The notes beneath the pieces are model-generated. The model did not search any database. It was given only the letters and a program-made list of their open reading frames with translations, and was not told the DNA's origin. Position numbers and translations under genes: made by a program. From JAWXBM01 sp964470455 (GTDB taxonomy: Bacteria; Pseudomonadota; Gammaproteobacteria; Xanthomonadales; SZUA-36): 64,000 nt of DNA. The DNA lies in NCBI GenBank assembly GCA_964470455.1, contig CAYYCX010000011.1, forward strand, positions 8,064 through 72,063, in the 5' to 3' direction. The stretch's first letter is position 1. Every line of letters begins with the position of its first letter. Of this stretch, positions 19,761 through 28,542 are shown piece after piece.

Positions 19761-20576
19761 ATGGCCACTTACCTGATTGGTGATATCCAGGGATGCTACG
19801 ACGCCCTGCAGCGCCTGCTGGAGAAAATCAGTTTCGACCCGGTTGCGGACCGGCTCTGGTCCTGCGGTGACCTGGTGAATCGCGGTGGCCAGTCACTTGA
19901 AGTGCTGCGCCTGTTGCACAGCATCAGCGACTCCGTCACGGTGACGCTGGGCAACCACGACCTGTACCTGCTGGCGGATGACAGCCGCTTTCCCAATGGC
20001 AACACCCGCAACCGGGAATTCCGCGCCATCCTCAAGGCGGCTGACCGCGAACCGTTGATGCACTGGTTGCGGCAACAACCCCTGGCATTCAAATCCGCGG
20101 AACACGGCCTGCTGATGGTACACGCCGGCGTGGTGCCGCAATGGACCGAAGCCGACACCCTGGCCTGCGCCGCCGAAGTCGAGCAGGTGCTGCGCACTGA
20201 CCGGCGCCATGAGTTTTTCGAACGCATGAACAAAGGCAAGGGCCGGGGCTGGAAACCCAACCGCGAGGGCATTGAACGGCAACGCATGATTGCCGCCATA
20301 CTCACCCGCATCCGCTTCTGCGACACCCACGGCAATATTCCCTGGAATGCCAGCGGCCCTCCAGGCTCCATGAAGCGTCCCTGGCGGCCCTGGTACAAGC
20401 ACCCCTCCCGCGCCACGCGCAATGTGTTCATGGCCTTCGGCCACTGGGCAGCGCTGGGCCTGCGTATCCGCAAACGGTTTGTTGCGCTGGACTCGGGTTG
20501 TGTATGGGGCGGGCGCCTTAGCGCTTACCGGCTGGAGGACAAACAGCTGTTCCAGGTGCCGGGCAAATTCAAGTAG
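19761..20576 (+). CDS. apaH: symmetrical bis(5'-nucleosyl)-tetraphosphatase
   Basis: 271 residues. ApaH hydrolyses Ap4A to two ADP and also removes Np4 caps from RNA. The metallophosphatase signature is complete: GDIQGCYD, GDLVNRG, GNHD and HAG. Normally it follows apaG directly; here the two are 1.8 kb apart. Its last 8 bases overlap the 3' end of folA on the other strand. Confidence 0.96.
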   Translation: MATYLIGDIQGCYDALQRLLEKISFDPVADRLWSCGDLVNRGGQSLEVLRLLHSISDSVTVTLGNHDLYLLADDSRFPNGNTRNREFRAILKAADREPLMHWLRQQPLAFKSAEHGLLMVHAGVVPQWTEADTLACAAEVEQVLRTDRRHEFFERMNKGKGRGWKPNREGIERQRMIAAILTRIRFCDTHGNIPWNASGPPGSMKRPWRPWYKHPSRATRNVFMAFGHWAALGLRIRKRFVALDSGCVWGGRLSAYRLEDKQLFQVPGKFK

Positions 20577-21078
20577 CTGTGCGCCGCAACTCCAGGACTT
20601 CGCAGGCATGGGCATTACGCTCGTCGGCCGGCTTGGCCTGGCGGGAAACCTCCTGCCAGTCAGTCGTTTCCCACTGCGGAAAGAAGGTGTCGGCCGCGGG
20701 CTCACAATCCACCACGGTCAGAATCATTCGATCAGCCAGCGGCAGGGCCTGACGGTACAGTTCGCCGCCGCCGATTACCATCACTTCATCGCCGTCAGCA
20801 ATTTCCAGTGCCCGCTGCAAGGAAGTGCAGCATTCAGCACCCTCCGCAAAGTAGTTCTGGTTACGACTGATTAGGATGTTCTGGCGCCCGGGCAGCGGCC
20901 TGCCGATGGATTCCCAGGTCTTGCGGCCCATGACAATGGGCTTGCCCATGGTGACTGATTTGAAATGCTGCAACTCGCCGGGCAGATGCCAGGGCATTCG
21001 GCCATCCAGGCCGATGGCCCGGTTACGGGCCATGGCGGCTACCAGGGTGATCCGCTGACGGGAATCAGCCATCTGCAT
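20569..21078 (-). CDS. folA: dihydrofolate reductase
   Basis: About 169 residues. DHFR reduces dihydrofolate to tetrahydrofolate with NADPH. The active-site block GLDGRMPWHLPGEL places a glutamate where E. coli has Asp27; both occur in the family. GRKTWESIGRPLPGR and VIGGGELYRQ complete the NADPH site. I give the ATG at 21078; an ATG two codons later (21072) is equally possible. The frame follows thyA closely, so the two enzymes that form and recycle dihydrofolate are co-expressed. Confidence 0.95.
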   Translation of the reverse strand: MQMADSRQRITLVAAMARNRAIGLDGRMPWHLPGELQHFKSVTMGKPIVMGRKTWESIGRPLPGRQNILISRNQNYFAEGAECCTSLQRALEIADGDEVMVIGGGELYRQALPLADRMILTVVDCEPAADTFFPQWETTDWQEVSRQAKPADERNAHACEVLELRRTAT

Positions 21079-21090
21079 CTGCCGCCGCAA

Positions 21091-21924
21091 TCACACCGCG
21101 ATGGGTGCGCGGATCGGCGGATGGCACTGGTAATCGCGCAGTTCGAAATCCTCGAAGCGGAACGCGAACAGGTCGCGCACCTCCGGGTTCAGGTGCATTC
21201 GCGGCAGCGGATAGGGTTCACGCGACAGCTGCTCGTGCACCTGGTCCAGGTGGTTCGAGTAAATGTGCGCATCACCCAGGGTCAGGACAAAATCGCCGGG
21301 TTCGAAATCGCATACCTGGGCGATCATCAGTGTGAGCAGCGAATAGGAAGCGATATTGAATGGCAAGCCCAGAAACACATCGGCGCTGCGCTGGTACAGC
21401 TGGCAGCTCAGTTTGCCGCCCGCCACGTAAAACTGGAACAAGGTGTGGCACGGCGGCAGCGCCTGCAGTCCGGCGGCAGCGTTGGCCCTGGGGCTGATGC
21501 TTTCATCGGGCAGCACCCCCGGGTTCCATGCCGACACGATGTGCCGGCGTGAGTCGGGTTTGTGCCTGAGGTCATCCAGCAGGGTGCTGATCTGGTCGAT
21601 GTGGCGGCCATCGGCGGTGACCCAGTCTCGCCACTGCGCGCCGTAGACCGGGCCCAGTTCACCCTCGTCGGTGGCCCATTCGTCCCAGATGGTCACGCCG
21701 TTCTCGCGCAGGAACGCGATGTTGGTTTCGCCACGCAAAAACCACAGCAGTTCAATGATGATGGAACGCAAGTGCAGTTTCTTGGTGGTGACGGCGGGGA
21801 AACCCTGGCTGAGGTCAAAACGCAACTGGTAACCAAACAGGCTGATGGTGCCGGTGCCGGTGCGGTCGGACTTGCGGTGCCCGCACTCAAGGATGTCCCT
21901 GAGCAGCTGGTGGTAGTTTTGCAT
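21091..21924 (-). CDS. thyA: thymidylate synthase
   Basis: 277 residues. ThyA methylates dUMP with methylene-tetrahydrofolate. The active-site cysteine lies in LPPCHTLFQFYV, followed by YQRSADVFLGLPFNI. Compared with the 264-residue E. coli enzyme there is an insertion just before the catalytic loop (ESISPRANAAAGLQ). The start at 21924 (MQNYHQLL) has AGGGAA upstream; the open frame continues to 22257 only as a shadow over lgt. Gene order lgt-thyA-folA is conserved. Confidence 0.97.
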   Translation of the reverse strand: MQNYHQLLRDILECGHRKSDRTGTGTISLFGYQLRFDLSQGFPAVTTKKLHLRSIIIELLWFLRGETNIAFLRENGVTIWDEWATDEGELGPVYGAQWRDWVTADGRHIDQISTLLDDLRHKPDSRRHIVSAWNPGVLPDESISPRANAAAGLQALPPCHTLFQFYVAGGKLSCQLYQRSADVFLGLPFNIASYSLLTLMIAQVCDFEPGDFVLTLGDAHIYSNHLDQVHEQLSREPYPLPRMHLNPEVRDLFAFRFEDFELRDYQCHPPIRAPIAV

Positions 21925-21949
21925 GCAGTTCCCTTTCAGTAAGCGTCGC

Positions 21950-22825
21950 TCAAGCGCTGTTTGCTTTGCGATAGGCCCAGGCCAGCATGCCGAGGCCTGC
22001 CAGCACCATGGGCAGCGACAATACCATACCCATGGTGAGCCAGTCGCCGAGCAGGTAACCGATGTGGCTGTCGGGTTCACGGAAAAATTCAGCGACAAAA
22101 CGGAATACGCCGTAACCGCACAGGAACAGGCCGGATATCGCTGCCTGTGGACGCTGCCGGCGGGAGTAGAGCAGCAGGATGATCGCCAGCAGCAATCCCT
22201 CCATGAAGGCCTGGTATAACTGGCTGGGATGACGGGCAAAGGCATCCAGTGATCCACTGGCCCATGCGGCCCGCAAATCGGCGGATTGCCACCCGCCCGG
22301 TTCGATGGAATTGGCGAAAATCATGGCCCAGGGGTGGTCACTCAGGCGGCCCCACAGTTCGCCGCCGATGAAATTGCCCAGCCGTCCAAGGCCGAGCCCC
22401 ACCGGCACCAGCGGCGCCACGAAATCGGCCACCTGCCAGAAGCTGCGGCCGGTGCGGCGCGCAAACCAGGCCATCGCCAGAATCACGCCCAGCAGGCCGC
22501 CGTGGAATGACATGCCGCCCTCGGTCAGCTTGAACAGGAACAAAGGGGTTTGCAGAAAGCTGTCCAGGCCATAAAACATTACGTAGCCGAGGCGGCCACC
22601 AATGACCACACCCAACATGCCGTAAAAAAGGAAATCGCCGACTTCCTGGGGGTTCCAGCCGGCCCATGCACGGCGTTTGGCCAGCCAGCTGCCGGCGCTC
22701 CAGAAAAAAACGAAAGCCAGCAGGTACATGATGCCGTACCAGTGCACGCGCAGTGGCCCCAGCGAAAAAGCCACCGGATCGATGGCAACGAACAGGAACT
22801 GGGAAGCGGTTTCGGTATTACTCAA
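21950..22825 (-). CDS. lgt: phosphatidylglycerol--prolipoprotein diacylglyceryl transferase
   Basis: About 291 residues with seven hydrophobic segments. Lgt attaches diacylglycerol to the lipobox cysteine of prolipoproteins in the inner membrane. Visible motifs are GGMSFHGGLLG with the essential His, GRLGNFIGGELWG with Arg and Asn, and RHPSQLYQAF. The conserved N-terminus (IDPVAFSLGPLRVHWYGIMY) has no ATG ahead of it; TTG at 22825 with AGGT upstream is the most plausible start, while the frame itself runs open to 22894. The window encodes several lipoproteins that would need it. Confidence 0.94.
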   Translation of the reverse strand: MSNTETASQFLFVAIDPVAFSLGPLRVHWYGIMYLLAFVFFWSAGSWLAKRRAWAGWNPQEVGDFLFYGMLGVVIGGRLGYVMFYGLDSFLQTPLFLFKLTEGGMSFHGGLLGVILAMAWFARRTGRSFWQVADFVAPLVPVGLGLGRLGNFIGGELWGRLSDHPWAMIFANSIEPGGWQSADLRAAWASGSLDAFARHPSQLYQAFMEGLLLAIILLLYSRRQRPQAAISGLFLCGYGVFRFVAEFFREPDSHIGYLLGDWLTMGMVLSLPMVLAGLGMLAWAYRKANSA

Positions 22826-23025
22826 AATAAGACCTGCGGGTTGGCACGATGGGCCGGCACGAGCCGCTGGCGACACCAGCCGGAATTCCGCCAATGGGCC
22901 CGTGAATGGGGTTGCCGGGTGTGAAACACGTTACAATGACCACCCGTCGGAGAATATGCCAGCCTCACCGCGGCTGGCAAGCAGTCGATCACAAAAAGAA
23001 CAGGCCAGGGATAAAAACCAACACG

Positions 23026-24855
23026 ATGCTGGAGTTCACGCTACCCAACATGCACGCGCTGGCCGTGATGATACTCATCTTCGTGGCGCTGATCCTGTTT
23101 GCGCGCGACAACATCCCGCTAGAAACCACCAGCCTGATCGTGCTGGTGATACTGGCAGTGGGCTTTACCCTGTTTCCTTACGAAGCCGACGGCGAAGTGC
23201 TGGCCCCCAGCGAATTCTTCCTGGGTTTCGGCCACAAGGCGCTGGTGGCGGTATGCGCTTTGATGATCGTCGGTGAAGGGCTGATCCGCACCGGCGCGCT
23301 GGAACCGGTGGGCCGTTTCCTGGCCAGGGTCTGGCGCAAAGGCCCGATGCTTTCGCTGCTGTTCACCATTGTTATCACGGCCTTTCTCAGCGCCTTCATC
23401 AATAACACACCGATTGTCGTACTGATGCTGCCGATCCTGGTGGGTATCGGGATTCGCGCCGGCGTGTCGCCCACCGGCACGCTCATACCGATGGGGTTTG
23501 CCAGCATCCTGGGTGGCATGGCCACCACCATCGGCACCTCCACCAACCTGCTGGTGGTGAACGTGGCAGCCGACATGGGCATGGGCGAATTCAACATGTT
23601 TGATTTCATCGGTCCGGCATCCATCGGCGCCGCCTTTGCCATCACCTACCTGTGGCTGATAGCGCCACGCATGATGCCCGCGCGTGTCGCACCCATGCAG
23701 GACAGCCAGTCGCGGGTTTACAACGCACAGATCCGCCTGGACGCGACCAGCCCGGCAGTGGGCGGCACACTGGCTGAAGCGATCACGCGTACCGATGACA
23801 ACATGCGGGTCGACAGCATCCAGCGCGGCAAGGGCGCTTTCATCAATCCCCTGCCGGATGTGGTGCTGGCCGCGGGAGACCGCATCAACACCAGCGACTC
23901 GCAGTCCAACCTGCGTGAGTTCGCCCGTGCCCTGGGCGGCAAACTCTATTCCGGCGACCATGTGGTGGATTCCGCACACCCGCTCAGCCTGGGCGGCGAG
24001 CAACTGGCGGAACTGGTCATAACACCGGGTTCGCGGCTGGAAAACATGCGCGTTGGCGATGCCCAGTTCCTGACCCGGTACAGCGTCCGCCTGCTGGCGC
24101 TGCACCGCAATGAACAGTCACAGGAACGCAAGTCGCCCGGGCTGGACGACATCCTGCTCAAGGCCGGGGATGTGCTGCTGGTGCAGTCTTCCCTGCAACA
24201 TTTCGAAGAACTGAAAGAAAATTCGGATTTCCTCATTCTGGATGGCAGCGTGCGGCTGCCGACCACGCGCAAGGCGCCCATTGCCCTGCTGACCATCGTC
24301 GGCGTGGTGGCCCTGGCGGCTTCCGACATCATGCCCATTGAAATCTCCGCCGTGCTCGGCTGCCTGGTGCTCATCCTCAGCGGTTGCCTGCGCTGGAAGG
24401 ACGCCCTCAACGCGCTCAGCGGACAGGTCATCCTGATCATCGTATCCTCGCTGGCCATGGGCGCAGCCCTGCTCAAGACCGGCGCCGCCGACTATCTCGC
24501 GCAGTTGTTCGTATACATCACTTTCGGCGCACCGCCTTCAGTGGTTTTGGGAGGATTGATGCTCATGATGGGCATACTCACCAACGTCGTGTCCAACAAT
24601 GCCGCCGCCGTCATTGGCACGCCGATTGCCATCGGCATCGCGCAGCGCATCGGCATGCCGCTGGAACCCTTCGTCCTGGCCGTGCTGTTCGGCGCCAATC
24701 TCAGTTTTGTAACACCCATGGCTTACCAGACCAACCTGCTGATCATGAACGCGGGTGGCTACAAGTTTGGAGACTTTGTCCGGGTGGGCCTGCCTCTCGC
24801 ACTGGGCCTGTGGCTGGTTCTGACCACGGTGCTGGTGGTTGCCTACGGGTTGTGA
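23026..24855 (+). CDS. SLC13-type permease with two RCK_C domains
   Basis: 609 residues: an N-terminal membrane half, about 200 central cytosolic residues with two TrkA-C/RCK_C modules (for instance LGGEQLAELVITPGSRLENM), and a C-terminal membrane half. The motifs SAFINNTPIVVLMLP and NVVSNNAAAVIGTPIA are the paired intramembrane Asn-rich hairpins of the ArsB/DASS fold. Members transport sulfate, dicarboxylates or other anions with Na+. With Sat-CysC elsewhere in the window, sulfate is a tempting but unproven substrate. Start chosen at the ATG of MLEFTLPN. Confidence 0.88.
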   Translation: MLEFTLPNMHALAVMILIFVALILFARDNIPLETTSLIVLVILAVGFTLFPYEADGEVLAPSEFFLGFGHKALVAVCALMIVGEGLIRTGALEPVGRFLARVWRKGPMLSLLFTIVITAFLSAFINNTPIVVLMLPILVGIGIRAGVSPTGTLIPMGFASILGGMATTIGTSTNLLVVNVAADMGMGEFNMFDFIGPASIGAAFAITYLWLIAPRMMPARVAPMQDSQSRVYNAQIRLDATSPAVGGTLAEAITRTDDNMRVDSIQRGKGAFINPLPDVVLAAGDRINTSDSQSNLREFARALGGKLYSGDHVVDSAHPLSLGGEQLAELVITPGSRLENMRVGDAQFLTRYSVRLLALHRNEQSQERKSPGLDDILLKAGDVLLVQSSLQHFEELKENSDFLILDGSVRLPTTRKAPIALLTIVGVVALAASDIMPIEISAVLGCLVLILSGCLRWKDALNALSGQVILIIVSSLAMGAALLKTGAADYLAQLFVYITFGAPPSVVLGGLMLMMGILTNVVSNNAAAVIGTPIAIGIAQRIGMPLEPFVLAVLFGANLSFVTPMAYQTNLLIMNAGGYKFGDFVRVGLPLALGLWLVLTTVLVVAYGL

Positions 24856-24901
24856 TCCGGCATGCGCCGGCATTCCGGACGTGCTTCGAATCAGCGCCGG
24901 G

Positions 24902-25882
24902 TCAGGAGGCCAGTGGCAACTTGCCAGCGGCTTCACCCAGGTTGTCGCGTGACCATTGCGCCCGCTGCGCCGGGCTCTCCACTATGCCATCCAATTCCGC
25001 CATGTGCGCATCTACGGCATCCAGGCGGTGACGCAGGCCGCGGCGGTTGGCGATCTGGATATTCAGGCCGGGGCGCGCATTGAGTTCCAGGATCAGGGGC
25101 CCGAGGTCGCGGTCGAGCACGATATCGGCACCGAGGTAGCCGAGGTGAACAGCTTCGTAGCAGCGCGCCGACATGTCGAGTATCCGGTTCCAGCCGGGCA
25201 CGTGGAAACCCGCAATCGCCGAACCGGTATCAGGGTGATGCGAAACCGCGCTGTTGCCTGATACGCCGCCCATGGTGATGCCGGTACCGAGGTCTATGCC
25301 CACTCCAATGGCGCCCTGGTGCAGATTGGCCTTGCCATGTGAGCGGCGCGTCGGCAATCGCGACATGGCCATCACCGGATATCCACGGAACACGATGACG
25401 CGAATGTCCGGTACGCCGTGGTAGGTCAGGCGGCTGAAGGTCGGGTCGAAATGCACCAGTGATTCGATCATGGCCGCATCCGGCTGGCCACCCAGCGAAT
25501 AAATGCCGCCGATCACGTTGGTAATGTGGTGTTCGAGGGTGTCATGGTCGACCATGCGCTCATCGGCGTCGATAAAATAATCGCCCTGGCGGCCGACGAT
25601 CACCAGGATGCCATCGCCCCCGCTGCCGTTGGCCGGCTTGATGACAAACTCCTTACGGTCGCCCAGCATCTCGTCCAGGTCGGCGACTTCATGCATTTCA
25701 CGCAACACGCCAATCAGCTCCGGCACCGGCAGGTTCTCCCGCAGCATGCGTTCCTTGCAGAGAATCTTGTCGTCAACCAGCGGGTAATACTTGCGCTGGT
25801 TGTAGTTGAAAATATAGTCGCCGTTGCGGGCGTTCAGGCCCAGCACACCGGCTTTTTTCAACTTGAGTATGCGGCCGATCAC
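24902..25882 (-). CDS. alpha-L-glutamate-ligase-like ATP-grasp protein (RimK family)
   Basis: 326 residues with an ATP-grasp fold: the phosphate-binding FVIKPANGSGGDGI loop, VPDIRVIVFRGYPV, and the metal-binding end LGPLILELNARPG. It starts with GTG at 25882, overlapping the stop of the upstream gene by four bases (GTGA). RimK-like ligases add amino acids to peptide or protein termini. In many proteobacteria this protein is always paired with the inactive-transglutaminase membrane protein and often with an aspartyl-type retropepsin-like protease; the protease is not in this window. The substrate is unknown. Confidence 0.88.
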   Translation of the reverse strand: MIGRILKLKKAGVLGLNARNGDYIFNYNQRKYYPLVDDKILCKERMLRENLPVPELIGVLREMHEVADLDEMLGDRKEFVIKPANGSGGDGILVIVGRQGDYFIDADERMVDHDTLEHHITNVIGGIYSLGGQPDAAMIESLVHFDPTFSRLTYHGVPDIRVIVFRGYPVMAMSRLPTRRSHGKANLHQGAIGVGIDLGTGITMGGVSGNSAVSHHPDTGSAIAGFHVPGWNRILDMSARCYEAVHLGYLGADIVLDRDLGPLILELNARPGLNIQIANRRGLRHRLDAVDAHMAELDGIVESPAQRAQWSRDNLGEAAGKLPLAS

Positions 25883-27417
25883 TCGGGCACCTTCTGCTTG
25901 ACGACCAGAGGCTTGAAGCGGCGCAATTCAGTCAGACGGAAGCCGGTGTAGCGTCCCAGCGCAATGATCAGGCCCAGCACCAGCAGGTTCAGTTCCGGAA
26001 AGACCGTCACCCAGTAGGCAAAGAGGTCCACCGACATCATCAGGTAAGCCAGCGCTGCCATGAACAGGCTGCCAATGCCTTCCTTGATGGAAGTGTAAGC
26101 GCCCCGCTCTTCCCAGATGACCGACATGCGTTCGATCACCATGGAAACAATGATCATGGGGAACAGCGAAACCGACAATCCGGTTTCATAACCAAACTGG
26201 TTGCTGATGATGCTGATGGCGGTCATCAGCAGCACCACGATGGTTACCACCGCGGCCAGGCGTGGCACCAGCAGCAGGCGCAGGCGTTCCAGGTAGAAGC
26301 GGAAGAACAGGCCCAGTGAAACAATCAGCACAAACAGGCCGATGCCCTTGAGCAACTCGGTTTCGCGAAACGCCAGCGCAATCAGCACGGGCGCGAATGT
26401 GCCGAACGAGCTCAGTCCCACAAAATTTCTCATTAGAACAATAACCAGGATACCCAACGGTATCAGCAGGAGGATTTCGTATACCGCCTGCGTCTGGGTG
26501 GGAAGTTGCAGCGTGGAGATCAGGCTCATGCTCGACTTCTGCAGCTCCGCCCGCTGTTGCGCCAGCTCCAGCGAACTCTTCACGCGCTGCCGCGTGGTGA
26601 CCTGCAGGTCGGTGATGTTCGCGCCTTTGACATCGGCCAGTTCTCCCTGGCCGGTCCACCAGATGAAGAAATCCGCGGGCAAACCCTCTTCGGCTGTAAC
26701 CGGGTCAAACACCAGCCACTCGTCGCCGTTGTAAACGGCCAGCAGGGTTTCGATTTCAGCACGTTGCGCGTCCTTTTCCAGCCTGATCCCGTGCAACTGC
26801 AAGGTGGGAATACGGGCGCCGGCCAGCAGTGTCTGGGCCAGGTTGACACGGTCGCGGAAACTGGCCACGTCGGCAAGGAACAGGTCCATGTTCTCGTCCG
26901 GAGAAGATCCGGTCAGCCGGTTCAACATGGCTGCGGCAAAGGATTCCGTATCGGCCGATTCGGCCCGTACGGTGGTGACCAGGTCCCTGGCGGCGGTGGC
27001 GAACGGCTCTTCGAGTAACGGCGGTTCCGGGTAATCCGGCCGCGGCGCAAAGCTGTGTTGTTGCGTATCGGGAATCACCAGTACGCGGTAGTAAAGGGAT
27101 TTTGGTTCACGCAACCTGCGTATGGCCCAGTCGGCCTTGCGGCTGAACCGGCCGTCCTTGACGGTCAGGCCAAAACCCCGTGATACAAAATTCTCCTGCG
27201 CCAGGCTGTAGCCGCTGGGCCTGGCCGGAAGCATCAGGCTGGCGCGGACAGCGCCCTGGTCGGGCGTGACTTCCAGTTTGGCCTGAACGGTCCAGGCTGC
27301 GCTCTCGAGGTCCGGGTAAGGAGGATAGCCAAGACGAACAACCTTATAGGCAAAAATCGCAGCCCCCAATGCCATCAGGAGCAGTGAGAGTGTTACCCAC
27401 TGGCTGTTTCGCTTCAC
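25879..27417 (-). CDS. inactive transglutaminase fused to 7 TM helices
   Basis: About 512 residues: one N-terminal TM, a periplasmic transglutaminase-like domain (about 40-310) and seven TM helices in the C-terminal part. The order matches the inactive-transglutaminase/7TM family (PF14400/PF14402), described with RimK-like ligases in comparative genomics. I chose the GTG at 27417 (MKRNSQWVTLS) because it directly precedes the first TM and has GGGG upstream; the longer frame to 27567 begins with a poor sequence. Translationally coupled to the ATP-grasp gene. It may hold a peptide or the ligase at the inner membrane. Confidence 0.85.
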   Translation of the reverse strand: MKRNSQWVTLSLLLMALGAAIFAYKVVRLGYPPYPDLESAAWTVQAKLEVTPDQGAVRASLMLPARPSGYSLAQENFVSRGFGLTVKDGRFSRKADWAIRRLREPKSLYYRVLVIPDTQQHSFAPRPDYPEPPLLEEPFATAARDLVTTVRAESADTESFAAAMLNRLTGSSPDENMDLFLADVASFRDRVNLAQTLLAGARIPTLQLHGIRLEKDAQRAEIETLLAVYNGDEWLVFDPVTAEEGLPADFFIWWTGQGELADVKGANITDLQVTTRQRVKSSLELAQQRAELQKSSMSLISTLQLPTQTQAVYEILLLIPLGILVIVLMRNFVGLSSFGTFAPVLIALAFRETELLKGIGLFVLIVSLGLFFRFYLERLRLLLVPRLAAVVTIVVLLMTAISIISNQFGYETGLSVSLFPMIIVSMVIERMSVIWEERGAYTSIKEGIGSLFMAALAYLMMSVDLFAYWVTVFPELNLLVLGLIIALGRYTGFRLTELRRFKPLVVKQKVPE

Positions 27418-27660
27418 TGGCTGTACCCCGTTCGAAAAGCTGCGCCCGGAACAAGCGGAAAATACACCGACGCGTTTTTTGTCATTGTTGGTGTTTTCCC
27501 CTGAGGGTAACGATGACCCGCTGCGGATTATAGCGTGATCTGTGTTGAACAAATATCGTGCCGCCAACGCGGAACACCCTCATTCTGCACCACATTTGTG
27601 AAAATTTCGTTATCTCTTGCACAAAAAGACCGATTGAATTTAATTTGGACGAATAATTAA

Positions 27661-27688
27661 TTGACTGTTATTAATCGATGGTTATAGA
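27661..27688 (+). promoter_or_regulatory. sigma-70 promoter of the TonB operon
   Basis: TTGACT at 27661-27666 and TATAGA at 27683-27688 with a 16-base spacer, in a strongly AT-rich stretch (27600-27730) unlike the surrounding DNA. It lies in the 330-bp gap between the divergent transglutaminase gene and the DUF3450 gene. The rest of that gap shows no gene. No Fur-box-like palindrome is obvious by eye, though the AT-rich AATTTAATTTGG...AATAATTAATTG region could host a regulator. Confidence 0.65.
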
Positions 27689-27747
27689 GTGTTGGGCTCT
27701 TAGGTTTTTCGTTGTTTTCCGTTTAAACATTCAGGATGAGATCCAGT

Positions 27748-28542
27748 ATGCGAACCATTTTCAAGAAATCAGTGTTGCTGATTTCCGCCTTGGCGGTTTT
27801 CTGTACGCTTTCCTTCGCCACTCCTCTGTTGGCACAAACCACCGTTACCCAGGTCACCCAGGCTGGCGAACAACGTGCTGACGATGGCGCAGCCGAGCAG
27901 GTCCGGATTGACCAGGTTGCAGACCAGACCGACTCCCTGCTGGCTTCCTACAAAACGGAACTGAAAGTAGTCGATGGCCTGAAAGTTTATAACGGCTTGC
28001 TGCAACGCCAGATCGACAACCAGGAAGCCGAGAAAACCGCTCTCAGCGAATCCATCGACAGCGTGGCCCTGATCGAGCGGCAGATCGTTCCGATGATGAC
28101 CAGCATGATCGACTCGCTGGAAGACTTCATCGAACTGGATACGCCCTTCCTGCTCAAGGAGCGCCAGGACCGCATCGCGCGCCTTCGGGAAATGATGGTG
28201 CGCTCTGACGTAACCGCCGCGGAAAAATTCCGCCAGGTGGTCGAGGCCTACCAGATTGAAAATGATTATGGGCGTACCATCGAAGCCTACAAGGGCACGG
28301 TGAACGTCGATGGCAATGAACAGGAAGTCGACTTCCTGCGCATCGGCCGCGTGTCACTGTCCTACCAGTCAATCGGCGGACAGCACACCGGCGCCTGGGA
28401 CCGGGAGACCAATTCCTTTGTCGCCATTCCTCCGGAAACTTACAAAGCCAATGTCGCCATGGGTATACGCGTAGCGAGGAAGCAGGTTGCGCCTGACTTG
28501 CTCACCGTACCGGTTCCGGCTGCCACGGGAGACAAGCTGTAA
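27748..28542 (+). CDS. DUF3450 periplasmic protein of the TonB operon
   Basis: 264 residues with a clear signal peptide ending at ATPLLAQT. The mature protein is largely helical with a predicted coiled coil around residues 60-110 (KVYNGLLQRQIDNQEAEKTA) and matches DUF3450, which occurs almost only at the head of TonB2/TtpC-type operons. I prefer the ATG at 27748 over the one at 27736 because GGATGAG at 27734-27740 then acts as ribosome-binding site. Its stop overlaps the next start in TAATG. Presumed partner of the large ExbB-like protein in the periplasm. Confidence 0.88.
   Translation: MRTIFKKSVLLISALAVFCTLSFATPLLAQTTVTQVTQAGEQRADDGAAEQVRIDQVADQTDSLLASYKTELKVVDGLKVYNGLLQRQIDNQEAEKTALSESIDSVALIERQIVPMMTSMIDSLEDFIELDTPFLLKERQDRIARLREMMVRSDVTAAEKFRQVVEAYQIENDYGRTIEAYKGTVNVDGNEQEVDFLRIGRVSLSYQSIGGQHTGAWDRETNSFVAIPPETYKANVAMGIRVARKQVAPDLLTVPVPAATGDKL

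Noticed and set aside
22912..22937. Promoter with TTGCCG and TACAAT ahead of the SLC13-type permease
   Set aside because: Spacer of 14 bases is too short; the TACAAT alone is not enough.
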